Assembly: GCA_928724745.1 (NCBI GenBank)
Contig: CAKMXJ010000010.1
Location: forward strand, 744,001 to 808,000
DNA: 64,000 nt
Direction: 5' to 3'
Source of the DNA: Anthracocystis setariae
Lineage: Eukaryota > Basidiomycota > Ustilaginomycetes > Ustilaginales > Ustilaginaceae
Below are positions 43,041 to 53,251 of the stretch, in pieces. Position 1 is the stretch's first letter. Every line of letters begins with the position of its first letter. A program made the translations under genes and the position numbers. Below the pieces are notes generated by a model that was not told where the DNA came from, did not search any database, and was given only the letters and a program-made list of their open reading frames with translations.

Positions 43041-44903
43041 ATGACCACCAATAGTAAGTATGAGCACGTTTGGGGTACGGCACCTGCGGCGAGGCGTTGA
43101 CTGACGCGTGGCTCTGAATTTCCGGTTCCTGTGCCTGGCCAGCCGACAAGCCTTCGAACGAGAAGACGCGCGCTGAAGCTGAGGCCGCGTCCACCCTTCG
43201 TGCAATCTTGGCCGTGGTCCCCGATCCTCGGGCAAGCAGCGATACCGCCGTCCCGCCCCCGGTGGTGGCTGTGGCCGGGCCCCCTCCAGCTGCACCCTCT
43301 CCGACCGACAAGACCGGTAAGTAGCCCCTTCCCCGGGCGTTTTGATGCGGTGCACGTACTGACTCCGATCTTCCCGGTGGGGATGCGGTGTCTGACAGTA
43401 CCCGTAACGCCGAGCGCTCCTGTGATCGAGATCCCTTCTTCGCCGCCGCCCCAGGTTTGCGATGGTGCACCTTCCCCCAAGGTGCGCGACCCACCTTCCC
43501 CCAAGGCTCGCGACCGAGCTCCCTCCTCCGTCGACGATCGTGCCGACCAGAGTCAATTCCGCTATCAAGTGTGGGAGATCCTGCCGTGGGGCGAGCGGAG
43601 CTGCCCTATCGTGGACTCCCTGATGCGGGAGCGCAAAGACCAGCCCATCGGCGACGTCCCCTTCGTGGTACGTCTCATCAAGGCCGCTCTGGTGCTCAGC
43701 GATCCCGACTGCGAGGAATTCATGGCACCCTGCTATGCATGCGAGCATAAGGGCTGCGACGCCGCGGCATGCCACGTGGATCCCGAGCGTGGCGCCGTGA
43801 CGGGCAAGCGCGACGCTGGCGCCAGGATCCCCGAAGAGATCGCCCAAGCCTTCGAGGGCATGCCGACGCCTTGCAGCGCGTGCGGCACGAAGCGTAAGTG
43901 CGACTGGCGCGGCAGGATCCCGTGGCTGGGGAATCGGCTCGAGGGCCCGTGGCTGATGGAAGCCTACCTCTGGATGCGCGTCCTGGGCCACCGTCCCAAC
44001 CCCGCCCTGACCCCGTCGATGGTGCCGGTCGGCTCCCTCCCGCCCTACATGGAGACTGAGCGCGCCGCTGTCGCGCAGCGCTACGCCAGGCGCCGTTGGC
44101 CGCGTACCAGTCGTCGGACTAGGGCCGACCAAAGCGGTGACAACGAGAGCAGTGAGAGCGATGGCGAATCCGTGGAGGAGGAGCCCGAGCCCGCTACCCC
44201 CAGCCCCCGCGCGACCCGTGCTACCCGAGCCCGGGCTGCCGACCGTCCCCGTCCTCTGAGCTCGCCTAAGGCTCCTCGTCCCCGCCGCGCTGCCGCGCGT
44301 AAACCCCTCAGCGCCGCTCCGGGGGTGAGCGCTACCATCCGCGCGACGCCGCGTAGTCGTGACGAGGAAGCTGGGGGGTCGTCGTCCCTGGGTTCGAATC
44401 CGCCGGCGCCATCGGCTTCTTACCGGAAGCAGGCGGTGCACCTCCAGCGCAGCACGGAGGCCATCGAGCGCGCGCTCGACGATCTCAAGGTTACGATTCG
44501 GCAGTGCGCCGCCGCTGGCCTGCTGGAGGGTATGGACGTGCAGTCTTCCACCATGAAGCGGCACCTGATGATGCTGGAGTCTACGCCCGCCGCCCTGCGA
44601 ACGACGCTGCACGAGCTTGTAGACTACTGGCGGGTGAGCGGTCCCGCGTATCTGATTGCCTCGGACTCGTCGGACTCGGACAGCGCGTCCCATGTTGCCG
44701 CTGCTCGCGAGCGTGTTGGGCGCCTTCTGGATCGCGCGCCACCGGCTGGCGTCCCGCACCCGGCTGCTGACTCTCCCGTCGCTGCGGTACCCGCGCGCCG
44801 CGCGTCGCCCTCGTCTCCCTTGGCGGCGGAGGCTCCTCGCACGCCAAAGCGTCCGCGCCGGCAAGCGCTTCTTGATGGTGGAGAGGGCGCGGCTCCGGCC
44901 TGA
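43041..44903 (+). CDS. Antisense six-Cys protein of element C (three exons, intact)
   Basis: Exons 43041-43053 (13 nt: ATG plus three codons plus one base), 43143-43316 and 43399-44903; all junctions are GTAAGT...AG with matching phase; 563 aa. After a proline-rich start comes RYQVWEILPWGERSCPIV, then a Cys-rich region CYACEHKGCDAAAC ... PCSACGTKRKCDWRGR (CX2CX4CX4C, then CX2CX5C) and WLMEAYLWMRVLGHRPNP. The latter matches element D antisense protein (CDWQGR ... LMEAYLILRSRGQRPNPG), proving common ancestry. The distal part is basic/acidic low complexity, then a helical segment (QAVHLQRSTEAIERALDDLK). It lies between the 3' LTR and the pol end, against pol. A nuclear zinc-binding role is only inferred. 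Confidence 0.75.
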
Positions 44904-45380
44904 GTCCTCAACTGTACCGCGCGCCCCTTGCTCTGTTTCCCCAACGTCTGCTGGCCGGCTCCGGTGACCCCGTGGCCGGCCGTGAAATCCAAAATGCTTT
45001 CCGTGCTGTTGTGCTTGTGTTGTAGCGTTTGTGTCTGAATTAAAGTGAGGAGTGAGCGTGGCGAGGTTCCGCGAGTGCTGTGGCGCGCGGGGTTCCAGGA
45101 CCTCTGGCATGCCGCGCGGTAGTGGGGGGCTGTGTGAGGGCAGCGGGCACGCCCGTAAGGGTGACGAGCACGCCGTGAGTAAGCCGGCGCGAGGCGGGCT
45201 GGGAGCTCGTCCTGGGGGTGCGCGCGGGCTGACGCGAGGCGGGCTGGAAGCTCGTCCTGGGGGTGCGCGCGCCAACGACGGTGGCGAGCGCGCCAAGAGC
45301 AGGACGACGCAAGGCGGGTTAGGAGCTTGCCCTGAGGGAGCGCGCGGCATTATGAGGTTGCCGCTTGCCCCCGGCCACCG
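44904..45380. repeat. Spacer between convergent genes of element C, with ~50-bp tandem units
   Basis: No gene supported. Imperfect copies of GCGAGGCGGGCTGGGAGCTC + GTCCTGGGGGTGCGCGCG occur near 45187, 45236 and (diverged) 45309. Pol ends at 45381. Confidence 0.65.
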
Positions 45381-48300
45381 TCAGGCCTGCCTTCGTCCCG
45401 TGGGCGCTCCTGGGTGTGACCTGTGGAACTCGTCCACCAGCTCTTGGCTATTGGCGAGGTGATGCGCCGGCTCCCATGTGGGCTCGTCATAATCGGCCCA
45501 CTTGACCTGGTACTCGAGGCCCCGTCTGCTCGTTCGTGCCTCCAGCAGTCGTTCCACCTCGAAGTCTTGGCGGTCGTCTTGGAGGTTGGTGGCTTGTGGC
45601 GCGTGCTCCGTGGGGCGCGCGCCCGCTGGGTATGGCTCGAGCAAGCTCACATGGAATACCGGGTGAACGCGGGAGCCTGCTGGCAGGTCCAACCTGTACG
45701 CGCGCTGGCCCACGGCCTCTAGAACCGTAAATGGTCCGGCGAGGGGGTTGGACAGCTTCTTGGACGGTCTGTCCTGGCGCAGGTGTCTGGTGCGCAGCAG
45801 TACTTGGTCACCCCCGGTGTAAGACCGATCCGTCCTGGATCGGTTTGCGAGGCTCGCCATGGCGCGCGCGGCACGCGCGATGTTGTCCTGGCAGGACGCG
45901 ATGAGCACCTGCAGGGAAGCCGGGGAGGGTGGCGCACCATCGGGGGCGAGCGCGGGGGAACCCGGGAGCGTTTTGGGCGTAAAACCAAAAAGGGGGAGGG
46001 TGGATGGGAGGCCGGTGGCGCCAGCGGGGCGGTTGTTGATGGCAAGCTGCGCGTGCGGGAGCCACGCGGCCCAGTCATCCTGCTGGTAGTTGACGTAGAA
46101 GCGCAAAAAGACCTCCAGGGTTTGATTGGTGCGCTCGGTTTGGCCGTCAGTTTGAGGGTGATAGGCCGTGGATAGTGCCGGGCGGACCTGGAGTTGCTGT
46201 AGCACCGCTCGCCAGAGGGAGGCGATGAAAGTGCGCCCGCGGTCGGAGACAATCTGGTCAGGCAACCCAAAATAACAGAACACACTTGTAAAGAGCATGC
46301 GTGCGAGGTCGGGAACGGTGTCGGATTGCCGCGCTGGGATAAAAATCACAAACTTGGTGAGGCGGTCTACGACTACAAGGATGGAATCGAAGAGCGTGCC
46401 GCCCACGCGCGAGCGCGGGAGGCCCTCGATGTGATCCATGGAGATGGACCCGAACGGACGGTCGGGCGCGCCCAACGGAAGTAGCAGCCCATAAGGTTTA
46501 TGGCGCGGGGCTTTGGCGCGCTTGCAGGCAGAGCAGGTGGCGACGTAGGTGACAACATCTTGCGCGAGGGTGGGCCAGTTGTGGTGGCGGCGGACGAGCG
46601 CGGTGGTAGTAGCCACGCCGGGGTGCCCCGCGGTGGGGTGGTCATGATAGCGGGACAGGATGGCGGCAATGTCAGCCGCGCTGGACGGGGTGGCCGGAAA
46701 GGCGGTCGCCGGGAGGAGAGCCGCGCGGCGCGCGGCCGGGGCCGGGAAGTTGACGGGGTCGGCGCCGGTTGTCTCGGGGTGGATGAACAGGGAGGGCGGC
46801 AAGAGGGTAGCTACATTAGCGGGGTCGCCATGGCGTTGGGCGTCCGCGAGGTTTGGGTGGCCATCGGATCGGCGTGACAGGGCGTCCGGCCGCGCGGCCT
46901 CTGTGCCCGGGCGGTAGGTGATGGAGAATGCGAACTCCGCCAGGGCGATGCCCCAACGGGCCTGACGGCAATTGAGCTGGCGCTTGGTTTGGAAGTACTG
47001 GAGAGCTTGGTGGTCTGTGAGGACATCAAACGGTGCGTGCAGCCCGTGTAAGTAGTGGCGCCACGCTTGAAGGGAGTCGACGATGGCCAGGAGCTCCTTA
47101 TCGTGGATCTCGTAGTTGCGCTCGGCAGGCTGCATCTTCCGTGACCAATACGCCACTGGGTGGAGACGGTGCGTGCTCGGGCGCGGCGCTGTCGTAGTGG
47201 CGGGGTTGATTGGGTACCATTGGGACAGGACGGCCGCCACGACGTAGTCGCTGGCGTCGGTTTCCACTACTGTGGGCAGCGCTGGGTCAAAATGCTGCAG
47301 GATAGGAGCCGTGGTGAATGCGCGCTTGAGGGTCTCGAATGCGGCCAGCTCGGCGGGCTCTAAGGAGATGCGCCCGCTTGCTTTGCCCTTGAGGCGGTCT
47401 GTGAGCGGGCGAGCCACGCGCGAATAGTGCTTGATGAATCGTCGGTAGAAGTTGGCAAAGCCAAGGAATACCTGGATGTCACGAATGGTCGTGGGTGCGG
47501 GCCAGGTAGTTACGGCCTCGACCTTCGCCGGGTCCATGGAGATGCCGGCCGGGCTGACTCGGTAGCCCAGGAACTCCACCGAGGTGACCCCAAATTCGCA
47601 CTTGTCGGCAGCGCAATATAGCTGGTTATGGCGCAAACGGCGGAGTACCTCGCGCACGTGTGCGTCGTGCTCGGCGGGATCGCGGGAGAACACGAGGATG
47701 TCGTCCAGGTACACCACCACGGACACGTCGAGCAGGTCGTGCAGGATGTGGTTCATTAAGCGCTGGAACGTAGATGGCGCGTTGCACAACCCGAATGGCA
47801 TTACCATGTATTCGAAGCTACCGTAGCGCGTGCGGAATGCCGTTTTCCATTCGTGCCCCTCCTTGATACGGAGGAGGTTGTACGCCCCCTTCAGGTCGAG
47901 TTTGGTGAAGACGCGCGCTCGCGCGAGGCAGTCCAAGTGTTCGGCGATGAGGGGTATGGGGTACTTGTCTTTGATGGTCACGCTGTTGAGCGCGCGGTAG
48001 TCTACACATGGTCGGAGGCGACCGTCTTTTTTAGGTACAAAGATGATAGGGGCCGCGGCGGGGCTCTGCGATTCCCGAATGAACCCAATAGCAAGCATCT
48101 TGTCAATGTACTTCTTGAGCTCATCGAGCTCGCGTGCGGACAGGGAGTATAGTGGCCCGTGTGGGATCTTGGCCCCCGGCAGGAGGTTGATCTCGTGGTC
48201 CTGGGGGCGCGGGCGCGGCAGGATGTCGGCGTTGGCCTCGTTGAATACCTCCGCAAACTCCTGGTACGCGGCGGGGATGTCCTTAGTCGACGGTACGGCG

Positions 48301-50378
48301 GCGAGCTCGTCCGCGTGCGCCTGGGCAAGGACGCAGTGTTCGGCGGCATTGTCGGTAAACGGCAGCGGGGGGATGGCCCCGGCCGGGGGCGTCGCGGGCT
48401 CGGGCTCGCCTTGCCCGGGCAGGGGAAATTGCATGGCGCGAGCCTCGTAGTCGAGGACGGGGCGCGTGGCCTCGATCCAGTCCAAGCCTAAGATGACGTC
48501 GTAGCTCGATATGCGCGGGGCCACGAAGAAGCGGTGGTGGGGGGCGACGGTGAGGCCCGCCAGCCCCACGGCTGCCCTGCAGGTATGAGTGATGGGCTCC
48601 GAGGCTGCGTCGAACGTCGCTGTCTTAACCGGAGTGGCCAACCCGTGCAGGTCAATGCCCGCGCCCTCGAGGAGATCCTTTGCCACGAAGGACGCGGTAG
48701 CGCCGCCGTCGATGAGAGCGCGCGCCCGCAGGTGGCCAATGGTGACCCAGCACTCGTAGGCCGGAATGCTGGGGTGACGACCCACACGGATGTGGTCGCT
48801 CTGAACGGATGGCTCCGCGATGGGTTCCAGTGCGGCGACATGCGTGCGGAGTGGAAACCAATCGGGGTGAGTCAGTAGTTGAGCCACGGCCGCGCGCGGA
48901 GGGAAAAGGGCGTCCTCAAAACCCAGGGGGTCGAGGGTGGGGTCGTAGACCGCTTCGTCGTAGGCATCCCTTTCGGCCGGGGGGTCGCACTCGGTAGGCG
49001 CGTGGTCTGAAGCGGGATCTTCTCCTTCGGGCGGCAGGAGGTAGTTGCCTGTAGTGGGCTCAACCGTAATGACATTAGCGCGCAGCGCGCGCTCCTGCGT
49101 GGCCTGTGGGCAATCGCGCGCGAGGTGCTTCTCGCCACAGGTGTAGCACAGGTTGTTCTTGCGCCGGTAGCGGCGTGTGTCCTCCGTGAGCTTCTGCAAA
49201 GCCGTGTTGGCGCGGGCCGGAGCATGGAAAGCTGGGCGCGCGGCGGCCGGGGCGGCGGCGGGGCGAGCGGCGTTCAGCCCACCAGTCGGGGCTCCCGTCG
49301 GGGTCGTACCGGGCTCCGGTCGGGGGCGCTCGTCATTGCGGCCCGTCGCGCGGCCCGGAATGTGGGCGGTTCCGGCTGAGTCGAGGCCGGTTTCGAGCAT
49401 CTGCTGCTCGGTGCGTACAGCAGCGTTGATGTACTCCTGCAGGTCGTGGGTCTGCACATGTAGGAGGTGGCGCCGGAACGTCTCACGGAGTCCCAGCTGG
49501 AACGTAGTGAGCAGCTGCTGCTTGTCGGTAGCGTTGGCTCGCGTGGCCAGCGCCTGAAACTCGGCAGCAAAGCGGCTGACGCTCCCGGTTTGACGCAGCT
49601 TCTGCAGCTGCATCCTGGCCGTATGTCCTGGGTGAGGATCGCCGTACGTGCGGCGTAGGGAACCGCAGTAGCGCGGCCAGTCGTGGAAGATCGGGTCGTG
49701 GGGGCTCGCCTGGCGCATGTTGCGCAGGTGGTCGCGAGGCGCGCCACCCACGTGTGCCAGGGCCCAGAGGACCCGGCAGTTGTCTGTGGCAAAGCGTGCC
49801 GGGTTGAGGTCGAAGTGCAGCTCGCACTGCTCAATGTAGGCCTCCAGCTCTTCCCGCTTACCGTCCCAGTCGGGGGCAGCGATGCGGAGTTCAGGAGCTT
49901 TGTCGAGGCTCGCGTCCAGGGGAGCGGTCCACGGCACCAGAGGGGGGACCGGGAGGGAGTACCCGGGCTGCGGCTCGCGGGCGTGGTGGGGGTCCTGCTC
50001 CATCCGGCGGGTGGCGCGCTCGTAGCGCTGCTCGGATGTCTCGCGATCCGTCGCCGGGTTGGGAGCCTCTCTGGGGGGCTCCGCTTCGGCGGCCCTGGGC
50101 GAGCGCTGGGAGGGGGTAGCCGCGGGGGGTGGTTGGCCCCTTTGCTCGCGGCGCAACGCGCGCATCTCCAGGACCAATTCCTGCAGGACGGCCATTTGCT
50201 CCTGGAGCACCGCCATCAGCGGGACAGCGGCCTCCGGGGTGGGCGCGGGAGAGTTGGTGGTGGTCGCGCTCGCCGAGGAGGGTGCGACGACCATGGGAGG
50301 GTCTTCCCCGGCGGAGGACCAGTCGTCCAAGGGGTTTTGGTTGGCGACCTGGCTGCGAGTCACCGGCATGGGGAGCAT
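45381..50378 (-). CDS. Element C Gag-Pol polyprotein, single ORF with chromodomain
   Basis: 1665 aa from ATG 50378 (the frame upstream has only non-ATG starts and runs into the LTR); stop 45383-45381. In order: capsid-like region with PDWDGKREELEAYIEQCELH and LGLRETFRRHLLHV; a zinc knuckle CYTCGEKHLARDC (CX2CX3HX4C, one residue short of the usual CX2CX4HX4C); protease ALIDGGATASFVAK; RT (VPKKDGRLRPCVDYRALNS, YLDDILVFS); RNase H (VETDASDYVVAAVL, NYEIHDKELLA); integrase (HPTAGHPG...CSACKRAKAPRHKP, DHIEGLP, SDRGRTFIASLW, YHPQTDGQTERTNQ); and a chromodomain (DFEVERLLEARTSRRGLEYQ ... WEPAHHLANSQELVDEF). The protease active site reads D-G-G, not D-S/T-G. Otherwise it looks functional, and it is 433/435 identical between LTRs. 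Confidence 0.92.
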   Translation of the reverse strand: MLPMPVTRSQVANQNPLDDWSSAGEDPPMVVAPSSASATTTNSPAPTPEAAVPLMAVLQEQMAVLQELVLEMRALRREQRGQPPPAATPSQRSPRAAEAEPPREAPNPATDRETSEQRYERATRRMEQDPHHAREPQPGYSLPVPPLVPWTAPLDASLDKAPELRIAAPDWDGKREELEAYIEQCELHFDLNPARFATDNCRVLWALAHVGGAPRDHLRNMRQASPHDPIFHDWPRYCGSLRRTYGDPHPGHTARMQLQKLRQTGSVSRFAAEFQALATRANATDKQQLLTTFQLGLRETFRRHLLHVQTHDLQEYINAAVRTEQQMLETGLDSAGTAHIPGRATGRNDERPRPEPGTTPTGAPTGGLNAARPAAAPAAARPAFHAPARANTALQKLTEDTRRYRRKNNLCYTCGEKHLARDCPQATQERALRANVITVEPTTGNYLLPPEGEDPASDHAPTECDPPAERDAYDEAVYDPTLDPLGFEDALFPPRAAVAQLLTHPDWFPLRTHVAALEPIAEPSVQSDHIRVGRHPSIPAYECWVTIGHLRARALIDGGATASFVAKDLLEGAGIDLHGLATPVKTATFDAASEPITHTCRAAVGLAGLTVAPHHRFFVAPRISSYDVILGLDWIEATRPVLDYEARAMQFPLPGQGEPEPATPPAGAIPPLPFTDNAAEHCVLAQAHADELAAVPSTKDIPAAYQEFAEVFNEANADILPRPRPQDHEINLLPGAKIPHGPLYSLSARELDELKKYIDKMLAIGFIRESQSPAAAPIIFVPKKDGRLRPCVDYRALNSVTIKDKYPIPLIAEHLDCLARARVFTKLDLKGAYNLLRIKEGHEWKTAFRTRYGSFEYMVMPFGLCNAPSTFQRLMNHILHDLLDVSVVVYLDDILVFSRDPAEHDAHVREVLRRLRHNQLYCAADKCEFGVTSVEFLGYRVSPAGISMDPAKVEAVTTWPAPTTIRDIQVFLGFANFYRRFIKHYSRVARPLTDRLKGKASGRISLEPAELAAFETLKRAFTTAPILQHFDPALPTVVETDASDYVVAAVLSQWYPINPATTTAPRPSTHRLHPVAYWSRKMQPAERNYEIHDKELLAIVDSLQAWRHYLHGLHAPFDVLTDHQALQYFQTKRQLNCRQARWGIALAEFAFSITYRPGTEAARPDALSRRSDGHPNLADAQRHGDPANVATLLPPSLFIHPETTGADPVNFPAPAARRAALLPATAFPATPSSAADIAAILSRYHDHPTAGHPGVATTTALVRRHHNWPTLAQDVVTYVATCSACKRAKAPRHKPYGLLLPLGAPDRPFGSISMDHIEGLPRSRVGGTLFDSILVVVDRLTKFVIFIPARQSDTVPDLARMLFTSVFCYFGLPDQIVSDRGRTFIASLWRAVLQQLQVRPALSTAYHPQTDGQTERTNQTLEVFLRFYVNYQQDDWAAWLPHAQLAINNRPAGATGLPSTLPLFGFTPKTLPGSPALAPDGAPPSPASLQVLIASCQDNIARAARAMASLANRSRTDRSYTGGDQVLLRTRHLRQDRPSKKLSNPLAGPFTVLEAVGQRAYRLDLPAGSRVHPVFHVSLLEPYPAGARPTEHAPQATNLQDDRQDFEVERLLEARTSRRGLEYQVKWADYDEPTWEPAHHLANSQELVDEFHRSHPGAPTGRRQA

Positions 50379-50405
50379 TGTTTGAGCGTGCGGGGTGACG
50401 GGTAG

Positions 50406-50415
50406 GTCGATTGTA
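50406..50415 (-). other. Primer binding site of element C, complementary to its own LTR
   Basis: One base inside the 5' LTR. Minus-strand TACAATCGAC pairs perfectly (10/10) with GTCGATTGTA in the LTR (50604-50595), which sits ~40 nt after a TTATAA box. No tRNA 3'-end complement starting TGG abuts the LTR. Confidence 0.65.
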
Positions 50416-50416
50416 A

Positions 50417-50851
50417 TGTTAAGCGCCAAGGGTCTGACAACCTCCTGACTGTGCGGCGAGGCACGCGGTGTGCGAGGCTTGGGCTTGAGGGCGCGTGGCG
50501 GGAGTGGTGGCCACGAGAGTCACCGGGCACGATCCTGAGGTTAACGGTTCTACCGTTGGGTCTGATATTCGCTATTACTCAAGGTAACTAAGAATACAAT
50601 CGACGAGCGGACGACAGGGAGGTGACGCGCGGCTGCTCACTTATAAGCATCACGCGTACCGCGCGGCGCGCAACGGAACGTAGGCCGCGCGCGGTCCTGA
50701 ATCGCGGGGTGGACCTTGTCATGTCACGCGTGGCGCGCCCCCTCCTTCACGGCGTACCGCGCGGCGCGCCCTAGTGGCCACACATCGCGCGGCACGCGCC
50801 TGGCGGCACTCCCGTGGCGCGCTGGCTGGGGCCCCCCATCCAGCCGTAACA
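50417..50851 (-). mobile_element. 5' LTR of element C
   Basis: 435 bp, TGTTAAGCGCC...GCCGTAACA on the plus strand. TTATAA at 50641-50646 is the likely promoter of gag-pol. Confidence 0.93.
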
Positions 50852-51541
50852 CTCGGGCTCCACCTCGATCTCGATGCCTTTGTCTTCGCCGGTAGGGACG
50901 AATCCGAAGCTAGGCAACGATGAGGGTGGAACATCGATCAGCATAATGCCAATCGGTCCGTCCTGATAGGACGCCTGGACAAGCTGTTGGAGCGAGACAA
51001 ACTCGTTACCGTGGACTGTGATAGCCGGCTCACTTGATGGTAAGACGCGGCTGGTGACGTTATAGGACAGGCCGAAGTTGCGCTCAACGCGGCCCATTGG
51101 GTTTTGCTGCGCCGCGGTGAATTCAATTCGGCCCGAAGTCCAATCGATCCTCGGCTGAAGTGTACGTAGTTCCTGATAGCCGATAATAAGATTGAAATCG
51201 CTGATGTCCGCAACATAGGCCTGCAGCGGCGGTAAGGATTGCTCGCCGATGCTGACCGTCAGCGTCGCATCGTGAGTGATGGCTAGACGATGGCCGCTGA
51301 CGCCGTGGACCGCAGTGGGCTGGGAAGTGGTCTTGATGTTAATACAATATGTACGAGCGAAAACACTTGAGAGAAGGGACAGTGAGGCTCCGGTGTCGGC
51401 CAGGATGCGAGCCGGGCACCCGTTGACGGTGCCGGTAATTTCGAGAACCGATGGCCTGGAGTTGATCGAGAAACACAACGAACAGTTCCGATATATACAG
51501 GGTGATGGCGAGGGCGGTTGTAGGGCAAGACAAGCCATCAT
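50852..51541 (-). pseudogene. Element A pol, 5' part: protease
   Basis: 230 codons from ATG 51541 (overlapping the gag stop as ATGA) to the element C junction after EIEVEPE. Aspartic protease signature ILADTGASLSLLSS near residue 49, later SDFNLIIGYQELR. It is the N-terminal part of the pol at 39246-42328, and the two parts match element B pol on either side of the break. Confidence 0.9.
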
Positions 51542-53214
51542 TCGGTTGTCCCACGCCCGTTTCCCTCCTCGTCGTGATCATCGTCGACCCGGTCGTCGTG
51601 AACGAGGGGTGGGAGATCTTCATAATCAAGCACCTCCTCCTCCTCCTCCTGTTCTTCGGCGTCCTCTTGTGCCCCAACGTCCTCTTGTGCTACGTAGGCT
51701 CGAGGTCCAGGCCGTCGTGGCGCTCCAGTGGACGTCTCGCGGGCCGGTTGAGGGCAGTCTCGTACCCAATGGCCCTCCTTACCACATCGTTTGCAAGTGG
51801 TGGCACCAAAGGTCGTCGGCGAGCGATCGTAGACGACGGGCAAACGCTGGGCCATATGAGGCGGTAACTGCCGAGGGCGCGCTGGAGCTGGTGGGGCTAC
51901 AGCCGGTCGAGTCTCTGTTGCGGACGGGGCCAATACTCGTCCAGCCGTTTTTGCACCGACGGCGGCCGGAGCGTTAGTTCGACCGGCCGAAGTGAGGAAA
52001 TCGTACCGCAGTGAACTTGAGGTCGGCTGAGTGAGGGTCGCTGCACCGCCCTGGTACGTCTGTTGCGCCAGGACCCAATTGCGGTCCAAATCTTCTACCT
52101 CGCGATAGAATTCCCACATCGTCTTCGGTGACGTGCGTTCGAACTGACGCTGGAGAGCTGTCGTCAAACCTCGTCGGAAAAGGTGGAGCTTGAGGTGTTC
52201 GTCGCTCATGCCGGCGCGCTCTTCGAGGGTCCTGAACGCCTCAACATACTCGCTTGCGGCGCCTGGCTTGTCGCTGGCAAGGCGCAGGGCGTAGAGCTTG
52301 TTGAAGGCGTCTAGCTTCTCATCGTGCACTCCATAGAGCTGTTTGAGTCGATTGACGAAGAGAGCCCAGTCACCGAACAGCGCACCCGACTGTGATGGAT
52401 CGGCTCGTAACTTCGACCGGTACCAAGTGAGAGCACGACCCTTGAGGTGCGGCCCTAGGAACTGGATCCTCTTGCGGCCGTCGGACATCTCTTGGTATCG
52501 GAACCAGGCCTCGACCTGAATGAGTGACATCTCAAGGTCGTCCTCTTGCCAGTCAGGGAAATCGAGCTTCGGATCGTTCTTGGTTGTGCTGCGCTCGAAG
52601 TTTGATTCCCGTGTCGGCATCGTAGAGTGGTCCCAGGCGGGGCGTCGGCCAGTGGACGTCGAATACAAGTCCTCTTGACTGTATTCGTCGTTCCAGCGTA
52701 GGACTGACGTCGCTGGCCGACGGGCGGGAGTGGAGCTGCCCAGCGGAGCAGAGCGCCGAGGATCATCATGCATGCTGTACGATCTTTCCTCGTGCGCTTC
52801 GAGACCAGGGGCGACGGCGGCGACCTCCGGCTCACCCCCTCGGCGTAGAGCTGGCTTGATCAGCTCCCGGAGGTCTGCGATCTCGGCCTTGAGCGCGAGG
52901 ATCTCCTCCTGGTGCGCCGTTAGAGGTCGCGACGGAGCTGGAATAGCTGTCAAAGGCGTGGACGACGGCTTGGAGCCGGTCGCCTGGTCCATGAGCGTGT
53001 AGAGCTTCTCCTGGAAGCGGAGTCGGTCTTGGCTCTCTTTCAGCATGGCCTCCTGACGACTAGTCTCGTAAATCATACGTTGGGTATGGACCTCCTTCAT
53101 CTGAATTCGTATGTCCTCGATTAAGCCTTGCAGCAATGGTTCCGGGTTCGCTGCAGGAGGCGACGAAGCACGACTGCGAGGAGTGCTGCCTCGCGGAGCG
53201 GCTGCGTCGGACAT
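51538..53214 (-). CDS. Element A Gag
   Basis: 558 aa, ATG at 53214. A coiled-coil-prone N-terminus (LLQGLIEDIRIQMKEVHTQR, EEILALKAEIADLRELI) precedes the retrotransposon gag region (PDWQEDDLEMSLIQVEAWFR ... LYGVHDEKLDAFNKLYALRL) and a CCHC knuckle CKRCGKEGHWVRDC near residue 480. An acidic tail follows (GAQEDAEEQEEEEEVLDYED). The stop TGA overlaps the pol ATG by four bases (ATGA). Homologous over its whole length to element B Gag. Confidence 0.92.
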   Translation of the reverse strand: MSDAAAPRGSTPRSRASSPPAANPEPLLQGLIEDIRIQMKEVHTQRMIYETSRQEAMLKESQDRLRFQEKLYTLMDQATGSKPSSTPLTAIPAPSRPLTAHQEEILALKAEIADLRELIKPALRRGGEPEVAAVAPGLEAHEERSYSMHDDPRRSAPLGSSTPARRPATSVLRWNDEYSQEDLYSTSTGRRPAWDHSTMPTRESNFERSTTKNDPKLDFPDWQEDDLEMSLIQVEAWFRYQEMSDGRKRIQFLGPHLKGRALTWYRSKLRADPSQSGALFGDWALFVNRLKQLYGVHDEKLDAFNKLYALRLASDKPGAASEYVEAFRTLEERAGMSDEHLKLHLFRRGLTTALQRQFERTSPKTMWEFYREVEDLDRNWVLAQQTYQGGAATLTQPTSSSLRYDFLTSAGRTNAPAAVGAKTAGRVLAPSATETRPAVAPPAPARPRQLPPHMAQRLPVVYDRSPTTFGATTCKRCGKEGHWVRDCPQPARETSTGAPRRPGPRAYVAQEDVGAQEDAEEQEEEEEVLDYEDLPPLVHDDRVDDDHDEEGNGRGTTE

Positions 53215-53240
53215 GTCGAGTACGGGGCGCTGCTTGAACC

Positions 53241-53250
53241 ATCCACTCTA
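53241..53250 (-). other. Primer binding site of element A, complementary to its own LTR
   Basis: Minus-strand TAGAGTGGAT, one base inside the 5' LTR. The LTR (53852-53843, minus) carries ATCCACTCTA; with the next base (G/C) the match is 11 nt. Confidence 0.65.
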
Positions 53251-53251
53251 A

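Larger units (their letters stand above)
42329..50851 (-). mobile_element. Element C: complete Ty3/gypsy chromovirus inserted in element A pol
   Basis: 8523 bp. 435-bp LTRs (42329-42763; 50417-50851; TGTTA...TAACA) differ at only two positions. The 5-bp target duplication is CTTGG (42324-42328) / CTCGG (50852-50856), one CpG transition apart. PBS at 50406-50415. A polypurine tract (minus strand GAGGCGGGGGGGTAA) abuts 42763. One long gag-pol ORF and one spliced antisense gene are both open, so the copy may be functional. Removing the insert and one duplication restores the element A pol frame. Confidence 0.94.

Noticed and set aside
44385..44410. Second GGTTCGAATCC box
   Set aside because: Lies inside the antisense coding exon of element C; the stems do not pair.
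42636..45350. 904-codon open frame on the minus strand opposite the antisense gene of element C
   Set aside because: It runs into the 3' LTR, is built of Arg/Pro/Ala shadow sequence from GC-rich codons, and has no motifs; the plus-strand gene has splice sites and homologues.
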